The notes under the pieces are model-generated. The model saw only the letters and a program-made list of their open reading frames with translations, had not been told where the DNA came from and did no database searches. The translations under genes and the position numbers were made by a program. 11,516 nt of DNA, taken from the NCBI GenBank assembly GCA_900546215.1, contig URCD01000077.1, positions 1 through 11,516 on the forward strand, read 5' to 3'. The DNA comes from an uncultured Eubacteriales bacterium. GTDB taxonomy: Bacteria > Bacillota > Clostridia > Lachnospirales > Anaerotignaceae. Shown here piece by piece: positions 1 to 6,493 of the stretch (position 1 is the stretch's first letter; each line of letters begins with the position of its first letter).

Positions 1-104
1 CCGGAAAATTCTCCGAGGGTATTTCTTATCGCCGTTGTATCGGCCTTTGTCAAGTCCAACGTGCCCTTATCGGCCAATGTGCTTAATATATCTCCACTTG
101 CCAT
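1..104 (-). CDS. Start of an unrecognised fibre-region protein (partial, cut by window edge)
   Basis: The reading frame opens with ATG at 104 and stays open to the window edge, giving about 34 residues that begin MASGDILSTLADKGTLDLTK. A purine-rich GAGGG sequence lies just upstream at suitable distance, and the ATG sits four bases after the TGA of the preceding gene, so it looks like the next cistron of the late operon. I do not recognise the family. Its place after XkdX and the carbohydrate-binding-like protein suggests another fibre accessory protein or the start of the lysis module, but that is inference from position only. Confidence 0.6.
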   Translation of the reverse strand, partial: MASGDILSTLADKGTLDLTKADTTAIRNTLGEFS

Positions 105-108
105 ATAA

Positions 109-543
109 TCATCCCTCTCTCACAAAAATAGCAGGTAAATCACTTGGTGGATTTATCTGCTTCGTCATGGCCTGTATCGCCCTGTATACTGTTCCGTTGT
201 ATCTTTCCTTCATACCAATGCTTACTCCCATTCCGTACACATAGGGGAATATGCCCTCAGCGTCAGGCGCTGGATATGGATTGTAATTGTTGGTCGCAAT
301 ATCCGGCGTATAGTGTTCAAATCTTTGTATAGCATTTATACACTGATAGGACATACCTTTATACTTGCTTATATGCCCGGTTTCCTCTGTGCCGTTATCC
401 GCTGTCCATTCCGGAAAGCTGTCTGTAAATATCCCTATTGTCGGCGGCGGATTAGTCTTTCCCTGCGCTGTTTCCGCTCCGGCCTGTATAGCCGAGCTTA
501 CATAATTAATAAGCTTATCAGCGTCCTCTATTATCTTACTCAT
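109..543 (-). CDS. Tail-associated protein with two carbohydrate-binding-like repeats
   Basis: A 144-residue protein. Residues 1-30 look helical and could attach it to the baseplate or fibre. The rest holds two related segments: KYKGMSYQCINAI at about 60-72 and RYNGTVYRAIQAM at about 114-126, each followed by a Pro- and aromatic-rich stretch. The pattern W...G.I..Y.G..Y.C/A I.A resembles the small CBM5/12-like modules (Y.G..Y.C..AH....W.P) often found at the ends of Firmicutes phage tail proteins, which bind glycans on the host wall. The usual tryptophans of the second module are missing, so the match is loose. The start ATG overlaps the stop of xkdX as ATGA, and a GGGAGGTGG ribosome site precedes it. 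Role as an accessory receptor-binding protein is inferred from motif and position. Confidence 0.65.
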   Translation of the reverse strand: MSKIIEDADKLINYVSSAIQAGAETAQGKTNPPPTIGIFTDSFPEWTADNGTEETGHISKYKGMSYQCINAIQRFEHYTPDIATNNYNPYPAPDAEGIFPYVYGMGVSIGMKERYNGTVYRAIQAMTKQINPPSDLPAIFVREG

Positions 544-740
544 GCATTGCCACCTCCCGGAAGAATGGACTGCGTCTTATTATAATAGGTCTGTAAATCA
601 CTTTCTGAACTGCCTCCACTAATTATGTACTGCCATTCCTCTGCTGTTATCTTGCCCTCTGTCTGCATAGCGTCCAGCTTTTCATTTGTTACCTTACCCT
701 TTTCATACAGCCTTTTAAGGCTTTCCACAAGCGTACTCAT
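540..740 (-). CDS. xkdX: XkdX-family small phage protein
   Basis: A 66-residue acidic helical protein. The N-terminal half, with LKRLYEKGKVTNEKLDAM followed by GKITAEEWQYI, has the two short helices and the LYEKGK.....L......G.IT.EE(W/Y) pattern of the XkdX family, encoded near the end of the PBSX tail operon. The exact function is not known. In PBSX-type elements it follows the fibre genes, as here. The start overlaps the previous stop as ATGA and is preceded by a very good GAAGGAGGG site at a spacing of five bases. The C-terminal 25 residues, rich in Ser, Gly and Pro, go beyond the family core. Confidence 0.75.
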   Translation of the reverse strand: MSTLVESLKRLYEKGKVTNEKLDAMQTEGKITAEEWQYIISGGSSESDLQTYYNKTQSILPGGGNA

Positions 741-1021
741 AAAATCCCTCCTTCAAGAAGTTCCTCTGTATATTGGTCTACCGCCTGATTTTGTGCTTCT
801 GTGTAGGAGGTTTTAACCTGCAGCTCTATGCGGTCTAATTGGGTCGGTTCCGGCTCCGGCTTGGGTACTTCCTCCCAAACACCGTTATTGTATTTCTTAC
901 CTAACAGGCTTGTATCGTATGTTTCAAGACGCAGCATGTTGTCTGCGGTTACTTTGCCGGATAGGTCTGATACGGCAATACAAATGTTGTTTTCGTCTAT
1001 TTGTGCGTAGTAATATTTCAT
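737..1021 (-). CDS. Small fibre-cluster protein, N-terminal domain plus proline-rich linker
   Basis: A 94-residue protein starting MKYYYAQIDENNICIAVS. It has a compact N-terminal part of about 55 residues, with alternating beta-like segments and the phrase SLLGKKYNNGVWEEV, then a PKPEPEP linker and a C-terminal helix of about 35 residues. I recognise the general type: small proteins that begin like this and contain LLGK.Y.NG.W sit between fibre genes and xkdX in many clostridial prophages. I know of no established function. They may be fibre adaptors or chaperones, by position only. The GGGGGGGTGTAAGG sequence between it and the upstream gene supplies the ribosome site. The stop overlaps the xkdX start. 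Confidence 0.65.
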   Translation of the reverse strand: MKYYYAQIDENNICIAVSDLSGKVTADNMLRLETYDTSLLGKKYNNGVWEEVPKPEPEPTQLDRIELQVKTSYTEAQNQAVDQYTEELLEGGIL

Positions 1022-1035
1022 CCTTACACCCCCCC

Positions 1036-1521
1036 TTAGCAGTATTCGATTACTTGGTAACTAAATAAGCCAGATGAACCAAAGTTACTTTTGACTACAA
1101 ACGATGTATCGTTCAAAGCAATTAGTACAGCATTAGGGAAATATGATGATGTTCCGCTTGCATTATTTATGCCGTTTAAAGTAATCTCTGCTTTAGAGCT
1201 GTCTATTTTTGCTATCTCTACTGTAGTTTCCTTAAGATTGCTACTGGAATTAAAAGTCCCCCTCTGTATGCTCTTAATCACAATTGAACTTTGGAAATTA
1301 AAATGTGAGTTATCCTTATCCGACTGGCCGTCATGTATTACTGTCCCCGGCGTTACATAAGAGAGTGTATCGTACAGTATTCCAAAGCCAGCCGAGGTGT
1401 CAAGGTACTTGTATGTCTCGTAATCGCCGTAATAGTCAACTACAGTATTGGCAGTCGTATCAAATGCCGCCAGAGCGTCTATTGATGCTTTATCATACTT
1501 ATTATGAATGAAGTACGCCAT
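1036..1521 (-). CDS. Tail-fibre tip-like protein (IQRG...VIEY type)
   Basis: A 161-residue protein. The C-terminal half carries VIKSIQRGT at about 81-89, a beta-rich middle with KAEITLNGI, and ends in SYQVIEYC. The pair of signatures IQRG... and (S/W)(Y/W)(Q/E)VIE(F/Y) at the very end is one I recognise from C-terminal beta-sandwich tips of many phage tail fibres. I cannot name a database family. The N-terminal 60 residues are Asp- and Tyr-rich and unrecognised. Its ATG overlaps, as TAATG, an upstream TAA belonging to the frame that continues past the TAG of the preceding fibre gene, so the two genes were probably co-translated as parts of one receptor-binding unit. The DNA looks richer in A+T than the baseplate genes, fitting modular exchange. 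It could act at the tip of the preceding fibre. Confidence 0.65.
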   Translation of the reverse strand: MAYFIHNKYDKASIDALAAFDTTANTVVDYYGDYETYKYLDTSAGFGILYDTLSYVTPGTVIHDGQSDKDNSHFNFQSSIVIKSIQRGTFNSSSNLKETTVEIAKIDSSKAEITLNGINNASGTSSYFPNAVLIALNDTSFVVKSNFGSSGLFSYQVIEYC

Positions 1522-1592
1522 TACTCACTCACCCCCGTATATACTTTTATTTCTCCTGCTGTACTGATGAAGGTGCCGCCTTTGCCGCCCTA
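1521..1592 (-). pseudogene. In-frame C-terminal tail of the glycine-rich fibre beyond a TAG codon
   Basis: After TAG the frame runs GGC GGC AAA GGC GGC ACC and on for 22 codons, ending ...IKVYTGVSE then TAA. The residues GGG-x-GGKGG join smoothly across the stop, and the end EIKVYTGVSE looks like a final beta strand. The TAA overlaps the ATG of the next gene as TAATG, the same coupling seen between the tape measure and xkdP genes. Reading through would give 404 residues. CAG to TAG (Gln), AAG to TAG or TAC/TAT to TAG would each be a single change. A sequencing error, a real nonsense mutation, or suppression of TAG are all possible. Translation of this tail has not been shown. Confidence 0.6.
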
Positions 1593-2735
1593 CCCGCCAC
1601 CTGCATGCCATGTGACTTTTGTATTAAATGAACCTGAACCGTCTTCATCAGAACCTTTTTCCCCGTCATTTGAAACAAGCTTTTTGCCGTTGGTGTCTAT
1701 ACTTCCGTTAATTTCGATTGTCTCACAAATAATTGTTACTGCACCGCCGCCGCTTGGCGGGATTGCGCCACGTCCGCCACTCCCTGCATAGTAATAGTAA
1801 TAATGATTATCGCCATTAGTCCCTCTATTTTCTGCGAGTGCGTCCTGCCCGTTTTGTGCCGTCATTCCATCCGTTGCCGACGCTAATATTTGCCCATTTA
1901 TGGTTACTTTACCTTTTGCAATTATAACCACCGCACCGGGCGCAACGGTTTCCTTAAAATTTTGCGTATAGCTTGAAGCGTCAGAAGGGGTTTCAATCAT
2001 ATTCAGATAACCGTAATGATTTCCTGAACCACTTACTTCTCTTCTAATTACAGAAACAAACCTATCTTTGTGCGTTTTATATGTTGGCACACCGCCGCCG
2101 TTTATATTCTCAGCTATGCTTTCAGCCGCAGTTAATGCGGGAAGTCCCTCATAGCTTGAATTAGTATACTTTGTAGTGTCCTTCAGCCCGCCTGATACGC
2201 TTACATCTCCACCAGCTCCACTTGTTGTTCCAGTAGGGCTATAGCCTCCCTTTGCCAGTAAAAACTCCTGACTGCCGACATTTATCGTCGGTGCAAGCTG
2301 CAAATCTTCTGTGAACGTCTTTCGTTTTCCTCTCACATCAATAACACCGTTTATTGTCACATCCCCTTGTGACAGGATATAAAGCCCGTCACACTTATCA
2401 GGCGGAGTAAGTGTTACTCCTTCGGGTATCGTCATTGACTTTGTATGAAGGACATACCGATTAAATCCGTCCTGTGACGGCCAAACTAAATCCGAGCCGA
2501 CTATCAAATCCCCATAAGTGCCCTTACCGTAAGGCGTAACCATGCCGTCAAGCCTATTATTAAGGCCGTCTATGCCGTTGTTTACTCCCCCTAAAGCTAA
2601 AAGGGCGGCGTTAGCCTTAGATGTCAAGGTTCCGCTGTTATAGGTTCCCCCAGTATCTCCTGTTTCGCCTATTCTGTCTCGTACTGCTTCCAATGTGTCT
2701 TGGCTTGCTATTCTTGCTAATTCGTCTCCTGTCAT
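1590..2735 (-). CDS. Glycine-rich beta-repeat tail fibre, ended early by an in-frame TAG
   Basis: Likely receptor-binding fibre of 381 residues as read. The start is ATG at 2735, with AAAGGAGGCG seven bases upstream inside the previous gene; a GTG seven codons earlier has no such site. A helical N-terminus of about 65 residues is followed by beta-helix-like units, each with an INGxI core: GDVTINGVIDVRG, GKVTINGQILAS and ETIEINGSIDTNG. Gly/Ser-rich loops and a run of five tyrosines separate them. Such glycine-rich repeat proteins form trimeric or solenoid fibres. The frame stops at TAG (1592-1590) within WHAGGG, but 22 sense codons in the same frame follow, beginning GGKGGTFISTAGE and ending at TAA 1523-1521, where the next gene starts. 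This is the only TAG stop in the window. The protein is probably a recently truncated or read-through fibre. Confidence 0.75.
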   Translation of the reverse strand: MTGDELARIASQDTLEAVRDRIGETGDTGGTYNSGTLTSKANAALLALGGVNNGIDGLNNRLDGMVTPYGKGTYGDLIVGSDLVWPSQDGFNRYVLHTKSMTIPEGVTLTPPDKCDGLYILSQGDVTINGVIDVRGKRKTFTEDLQLAPTINVGSQEFLLAKGGYSPTGTTSGAGGDVSVSGGLKDTTKYTNSSYEGLPALTAAESIAENINGGGVPTYKTHKDRFVSVIRREVSGSGNHYGYLNMIETPSDASSYTQNFKETVAPGAVVIIAKGKVTINGQILASATDGMTAQNGQDALAENRGTNGDNHYYYYYAGSGGRGAIPPSGGGAVTIICETIEINGSIDTNGKKLVSNDGEKGSDEDGSGSFNTKVTWHAGGG

Positions 2736-2737
2736 GC

Positions 2738-3136
2738 TTACGCCTCCTTTACGCACAAAATTCCGTCTGTACCCACCTCGAAATAACCCTTTTTATCACT
2801 TCCGGCTATAGGTATCAGCTTTGCTTCTTCTATCCCGGCCTTTACCGCCTTTGGTGTTGCTGCAAGGCTTTCGCTGTCGCTGTCTATGCCGCTGTACAGC
2901 TTTGTGTGGCCGTACTCTGTTGTGCTGGCCGCCCCATATTCCGTAGTTGACGAGGCGTGGTTCTTGTCGGCCTTGCCGTTCTCCAGATTTGTTACTCTCT
3001 GCAACAGCTCATCAGGAACCCCTACCCCGGCTATGGCCTCGTCTATTTTATCCATGTTTTCATTTATTACCGTTATATCTGCAAACTCCTCATATCCCGG
3101 CTTTATGAGGCTATAGTTTTTCGTCTGTTCAGCCAT
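2738..3136 (-). CDS. Small tail fibre protein with collar-type repeats
   Basis: A 132-residue fibre protein. The N-terminus (YSLIKPGYEEF then DITVINENMDKIDEAI) matches the baseplate-attachment segment common to Firmicutes tail fibres, of the form Y.L.KP...D..DI.V.N.NMD.ID. A short coiled region follows (LLQRVTNLENGKADKNHAS), then two near-identical copies of (A/S)STTEYG and the phrase GHTKLYSGIDSDSESLAATP with KAVKAGI after it. That phrase is typical of the short phage tail-fibre repeat (Phage_fiber_2 type: GHvkL.......AATPkAV). The protein is much shorter than full fibres, so it is likely a connector on which the following glycine-rich fibre is mounted. The ATG directly follows the TAA of xkdU, and GGAGGAGG gives a strong ribosome site. 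Confidence 0.8.
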   Translation of the reverse strand: MAEQTKNYSLIKPGYEEFADITVINENMDKIDEAIAGVGVPDELLQRVTNLENGKADKNHASSTTEYGAASTTEYGHTKLYSGIDSDSESLAATPKAVKAGIEEAKLIPIAGSDKKGYFEVGTDGILCVKEA

Positions 3137-3682
3137 TTATAAAACCTCCTCCTTTACGTCCTTCCATGTCCTGTTTTTCAGGTCTCCCCATGTCAAGACT
3201 TTTACCTGTCCCCATGTATTGTATCTCAGCCTTACATCCAGTATCAGGTTAGCCGGTATCATTCGCTTTACTGACTGCTCTGCCTCGTCAAAAAGCTTCT
3301 TTACAGTAAGCTCCAAAAGGATTACAAGCCTGTATTCCTCGTTATACAGCGTCATGGCGTAGGCACCCTTGCCGCACATGGTATCCAGTACCCTTTCAAG
3401 CGCCCTCCATGTATAGGGCAAATCCTCATTTATTCTTGCCTTTATCCTGAAACGCCTGACCTGCAGGGTATCGGTATCCCTTGGCCTTATATCCAGTATC
3501 TTTTCCCAGCGTTTACAGCCGTTATCCGTCAGGGTTTCTATGAACTGGTCAAGGAACACGCTGTCCGCCGCTGTCCAGAGCATAGTTAATTCCGGGTTTT
3601 CAGCCTCAGTTATACCGACTATCTCCCTGTAATGCTTGACTGCCTCGGGCTGATATACGCTTATATCAACTTCCTTAAGCAT
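3137..3682 (-). CDS. xkdU: Baseplate/tail protein XkdU (DUF2313, Mu Gp48-like)
   Basis: A 181-residue protein of the YmfQ/DUF2313 family, the equivalent of Mu gp48, which in contractile tails sits at the baseplate edge between the wedge protein and the fibres. Family-like features are the N-terminal YQPEAVKHYREI, the central LDQFIETLTDNGCKRWEKIL with DTDTLQVRRFRIKAR after it, and a C-terminal beta segment. The last 25 residues carry three tryptophan units (TWGQVKVL, TWGDLKNR, TWKDVKEE) with Trp at about 157, 165 and 173, an exact eight-residue period also seen in clostridial relatives. The ATG lies eight bases inside the end of xkdT, with an AAGGGGG site upstream. It follows xkdT as in PBSX. 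Confidence 0.88.
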   Translation of the reverse strand: MLKEVDISVYQPEAVKHYREIVGITEAENPELTMLWTAADSVFLDQFIETLTDNGCKRWEKILDIRPRDTDTLQVRRFRIKARINEDLPYTWRALERVLDTMCGKGAYAMTLYNEEYRLVILLELTVKKLFDEAEQSVKRMIPANLILDVRLRYNTWGQVKVLTWGDLKNRTWKDVKEEVL

Positions 3683-4736
3683 TTACAGTCCCCCTTTTTG
3701 CTATGCTGTCAGCCCCAAGGGCAAGATTGCTTTCAGCTCCGTTTAGGGCTGTGCCGCCTATGTCAACTACACCCTCTGCATCAAGCAGCCGGCTTTCTAT
3801 CTGGCTTATCCTTACTATCAGTCCTCCGCTGTTCTCCCATGAGGCATTAAGCTCATTAAAGTAAGCGTCAATGGCTTCCTCTATATAAGTCTTAACATCC
3901 TCATAGCTCCAGCCATCGGCATAGGTTATATTTGTCGTTATATTTATCGTTGTCTCCGTTACTCCCTGAACTGTTACTATATGCCCTATAGGCGCTATAC
4001 CAAGGCCCTCACCTTTGTTTAGTACAGGGTCTATGGCTGTCTGCGTCTGTGCTATGAGCTCCGATGACGGGGCTTTAAACTCCGAATTGATTATCACCAG
4101 CCTTACGGTTCCGCCTCCGTTCCAAACAGGATATACCTTTACGCCGCCTATACCCTCTATAGCCTTTACCTTCTTTTTATAATCCTGTATGTTCCCGCCA
4201 AAGGCCTGTGAGTTAAGGCTGTCAAAGTATCTTTTTCTAAAATCCTCCGTTGGCTCCTCGTTCTCGCCGGGTATCAATATCTCTATAAGCTCTGCCCTAG
4301 TAAGCCCTTTTATGTAGTCCACGGGAATAAGCGCGCCTGTATAGCCGTTTGGCTCATCTCCCGCTGTCTCGCAGTTCATCCTGTATATATGATTTTCCTC
4401 ATCTATTATCTCTGACACTATCCAGTTATAGGCGTCTATACTAAACTTAGCGCCTATTGGGACAGATACGTCAAACTCACCCTTTCCCACCGCGTATGTA
4501 GCCCTGTAAGGCTCAATGCCTCTTTCTGCCGCCCTCATTATAAGGTACTGTCTGCTTGCCGTATCCGCAAATGTCTCGTTAAGAGTTAAATCCAGGTCCA
4601 TATACAGCTGCGCCAGCTCGACAGCCGCTGGCGCCAGAGCGTCATAGATAATGCTGCCCTCCCTCTTATCCATTGATGAAGGTATTTTATTCAGCATTCT
4701 TTGCAGTATATACTCATATGTCATGTCCTCAAACAC
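3675..4736 (-). CDS. xkdT: Baseplate wedge protein XkdT (baseplate J-like)
   Basis: A 353-residue baseplate J family protein (P2 gpJ, T4 gp6 relatives), the wedge component that links the hub to the fibres and changes shape at contraction. Typical features are the N-terminal KREGSIIYDALAPAAVELAQ, the segment TASRQYLIMRAAERGI, a middle beta domain, and GENEEPTEDFRKRYFDSLNS followed by AFGGNIQDYKKKVKAIEGIG, the best conserved part of the family. The C-terminus contains IVRISQIESRLLDAEGV, also characteristic. Full length. The start is taken as GTG at 4736, because GAGGTG lies seven bases upstream; the ATG four codons later would have its GAGG only two bases away. The start overlaps the end of xkdS, so the two are translationally coupled. 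Confidence 0.9.
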   Translation of the reverse strand: MFEDMTYEYILQRMLNKIPSSMDKREGSIIYDALAPAAVELAQLYMDLDLTLNETFADTASRQYLIMRAAERGIEPYRATYAVGKGEFDVSVPIGAKFSIDAYNWIVSEIIDEENHIYRMNCETAGDEPNGYTGALIPVDYIKGLTRAELIEILIPGENEEPTEDFRKRYFDSLNSQAFGGNIQDYKKKVKAIEGIGGVKVYPVWNGGGTVRLVIINSEFKAPSSELIAQTQTAIDPVLNKGEGLGIAPIGHIVTVQGVTETTINITTNITYADGWSYEDVKTYIEEAIDAYFNELNASWENSGGLIVRISQIESRLLDAEGVVDIGGTALNGAESNLALGADSIAKRGTVNA

Positions 4737-5133
4737 TTATTGTCACCTCGCTTTCGGCTTCTATATCTCCAAATATAGTGTGTGCAGTAAAGGTTGCGGC
4801 CACCTTATGCCTTTTAGACGTATCAAAGACAAAGCTGTCTACACTGTTTATCCTGTCGTCCTGAATTAAAGCCTCAGTTATACGCCTTTCAAGCTCTCCT
4901 GTTACAGCCTTCGCAGGCTGGCCAAATAAATCCTCAAGCTCAATTCCATAGTTCCATGAATAGATAAGATATTTATACCTTTCGGTATTAAGTATCTTGT
5001 ATATAACCTGCTTCATGGCTTCCTGCTTATCGCACATGCCATTAACCGTTTCCCTATCCAAGTTCATCTTATAATTTAAGCTTGGCTGAGTTTTTATTTC
5101 TATCGCATTTATATTTAGTCCCTTAGGCAACAT
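4729..5133 (-). CDS. xkdS: Baseplate wedge protein XkdS (DUF2634, gp25-like)
   Basis: A 134-residue protein of the DUF2634/XkdS family, related to the gp25-like wedge proteins that nucleate sheath assembly on the baseplate. Diagnostic segments are the central MKQVIYKILNTERYKYLIYS, then WNYGIELEDLFGQP, and the later ERRITEALIQDDRI with VDSFVFDT. This helix-rich body followed by a beta meander (KVAATFTAHTIFGDIEAES) matches the family. It lies between xkdR and xkdT exactly as in PBSX. The ATG at 5133 comes three bases after the xkdR stop, with GGTGGTG upstream as a modest ribosome site, and its TGA overlaps the xkdT start. Confidence 0.88.
   Translation of the reverse strand: MLPKGLNINAIEIKTQPSLNYKMNLDRETVNGMCDKQEAMKQVIYKILNTERYKYLIYSWNYGIELEDLFGQPAKAVTGELERRITEALIQDDRINSVDSFVFDTSKRHKVAATFTAHTIFGDIEAESEVTISV
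4744..4749 (-). promoter_or_regulatory. Ribosome binding site fixing the GTG start of xkdT
   Basis: GAGGTG, seven bases before GTG at 4736 and inside the end of xkdS. It supports the GTG over the ATG at 4724, whose nearest purine run is too close. Confidence 0.6.
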
Positions 5134-5136
5134 CTT

Positions 5137-5523
5137 TTACACCACCCTGTCTATTATCAAATATTTCTGTCCTCCGGCCATTCTTATAAGAATTACCTTT
5201 TCTCCGGACTTGAGCGCGTTATGAACCCTTATGGGCTTCCGTCCTGTTATGGCGTGGCTGTGGGAGGAAAAGGCGTCGTAGCCGCCACCACCGCCGCTTG
5301 TATTCTCCGTTCTCCACTCTACCGTTACCTCAGTGTCAAAATCCGTCACGTTTCTTGAAAGCACTATAGCTTTTTCTGGTATTGTTAGTTTAGCATCTAC
5401 AAAAACAGTAAGCGGCGATGTGCTCTGGACAGTGCCAAAAATAATGGAGGTTGGCTTTCCTGCTTCGACGGCGTTAAGTGCAGCAGCCTGTACGGTTTTA
5501 ATAAAGTCGTTCATATCAAGCAC
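5137..5523 (-). CDS. xkdR: XkdR/DUF2577 protein, probable baseplate spike-region protein
   Basis: A 128-residue DUF2577/XkdR family protein, encoded between the hub gene xkdQ and the wedge gene xkdS. Residues 26-58 (IIFGTVQSTSPLTVFVDAKL and on) look like an OB-fold strand pattern similar to the gpV/gp5 spike proteins. A glycine run (SGGGGGYDAF) leads to HSH at 88-90, then GEKVILIRMAGGQKYLIIDR, the usual family end. The family is tied to the tail hub; its assignment as the membrane-piercing spike, and HSH as a possible metal site like the HxH of P2-type spikes, are my inference. The start is GTG at 5523, eight bases after AGGAGG; the ATG three codons later would be 17 bases away. It overlaps the end of xkdQ. 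Confidence 0.85.
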   Translation of the reverse strand: MLDMNDFIKTVQAAALNAVEAGKPTSIIFGTVQSTSPLTVFVDAKLTIPEKAIVLSRNVTDFDTEVTVEWRTENTSGGGGGYDAFSSHSHAITGRKPIRVHNALKSGEKVILIRMAGGQKYLIIDRVV

Positions 5524-6481
5524 TAAACTCGCCTCCTATCAGCGTTAAATCCATTGTGTGTTCATTATCATTAAAGCTATGCCTGCACTTTTCAACTATA
5601 AGCCATGTGCTTGTAACTATATCCCCAAGATTAAGGAATATAGGAAGCATACAGCCAGCGCGCACTCTTAAATCCCCTATGACGTTATTAATGGACAAGG
5701 CCCTCTTTTTATGGTTATACAACTCCAGGACAGCTTCGGCAGTTGCCTGCCCCTTCTGCCTGTCATCCACCGTCTCATAAAACTGGAGCACTCCCCATTT
5801 CTTGATGTTTTCATCGCTTTTGGACACAAACACCTCACGTTCTTTTGTCCCGCTGTCCTCGTATACAATCTTCACTTTGTTGTATACATCGCTGTCTATA
5901 CTGGTTTCATAGTCATAGTCCTCTGCCGAGCTTTCAGTTATCATAAGCGGAACTTTCATGCTGCCTATATTTTTAAGGGTCAGTTTTCCGAAATCATCAT
6001 AGAGCACATACATTTCCTTTGTGTTGTAAAGCGTCAGGTCAAGGGCGTTTCCCATTATGTCAAAAAGGGTCTCATTATCCTCAATACGCAGTTCTATGTT
6101 GTATTTGGTATCTTCTATATCTCCTGTAAACAGACTGAAATCCCCGGCTATCATTTTTAAAAGCTCCGAGGCCGTCTTATTCTCGTAGATATATATATCC
6201 TTATTTTTAAAGTACCTTAGTTGGTCATAGGCTGTAACCTTTATAAGTCCGTCCTTGTTCCTACTCTTTTTGAAAACAAAGCCTAAAAAAACAGGCGTGC
6301 CGTCTATTTTAAGCTGCACCCTGTTTCCTTCCTGAAAGTTTATTATGTTGTCCTTTATAACTGTAAAATCAAGCTGTCCCGGCGTTCCAGTCCTTCCTGT
6401 TGTCCACGTTATGCCCTCCTCGACAACGGGCACAAAGGCTTTTCCCTCCTGTGGATTTTCTATTATCATTTCTATATCCAT
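5516..6481 (-). CDS. xkdQ: Tail hub protein XkdQ (late control D / gp27-like)
   Basis: A 321-residue protein of the XkdQ family, related to phage late-control protein D and T4 gp27, which forms the trimeric hub that joins the tail tube to the spike. Seen in the sequence: an N-terminal beta domain with ITWTTGRTGTPGQLDFTV and the strand pair GNRVQLKIDGTPVFLGFVFK, then VTAYDQLRYFKNKDIYIYEN with TASELLKMIAGDF, conserved features of the Gram-positive hub family. The C-terminus (WLIVEKCRHSFNDNEHTMDL then TLIG) is also typical. The start is ATG at 6481, with GAGGTG six bases upstream; a GTG three codons earlier has no site. It lies between xkdP and xkdR and overlaps the latter. Confidence 0.9.
   Translation of the reverse strand: MDIEMIIENPQEGKAFVPVVEEGITWTTGRTGTPGQLDFTVIKDNIINFQEGNRVQLKIDGTPVFLGFVFKKSRNKDGLIKVTAYDQLRYFKNKDIYIYENKTASELLKMIAGDFSLFTGDIEDTKYNIELRIEDNETLFDIMGNALDLTLYNTKEMYVLYDDFGKLTLKNIGSMKVPLMITESSAEDYDYETSIDSDVYNKVKIVYEDSGTKEREVFVSKSDENIKKWGVLQFYETVDDRQKGQATAEAVLELYNHKKRALSINNVIGDLRVRAGCMLPIFLNLGDIVTSTWLIVEKCRHSFNDNEHTMDLTLIGGEFSA
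5532..5537 (-). promoter_or_regulatory. Ribosome binding site fixing the GTG start of xkdR
   Basis: Perfect AGGAGG inside the end of xkdQ, eight bases before GTG at 5523. It decides for that start over the ATG at 5514. Confidence 0.65.
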
Positions 6482-6487
6482 AGGTTT

Positions 6488-6493
6488 CACCTC
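6488..6493 (-). promoter_or_regulatory. Ribosome binding site fixing the ATG start of xkdQ
   Basis: GAGGTG, overlapping the xkdP stop codon and six bases before ATG at 6481. The in-frame GTG at 6490 lies inside this site and so is unlikely to be the start. Confidence 0.6.

Noticed and set aside
1788..1808. Trinucleotide repeat coding the five-tyrosine run, as a phase-variation switch
   Set aside because: The repeat unit is a multiple of three, so length changes would not alter the frame, and the tract is very short.
1590..2735. Wholesale TAG reassignment (alternative genetic code) for the element
   Set aside because: Only one in-frame TAG is seen in about 11 kb of coding sequence; a recoded phage would normally show many. 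Kept only as a minor option in the TAG finding.
2736..2756. GTG start at 2756 for the glycine-rich fibre, seven codons before the ATG
   Set aside because: The good ribosome site AAAGGAGG lies between the GTG and the ATG at 2735 and serves the ATG.
1..3136. Diversity-generating retroelement or shufflon in the fibre region
   Set aside because: No reverse transcriptase, template repeat or recombinase is visible, and no long repeated segments were noticed among the fibre genes.
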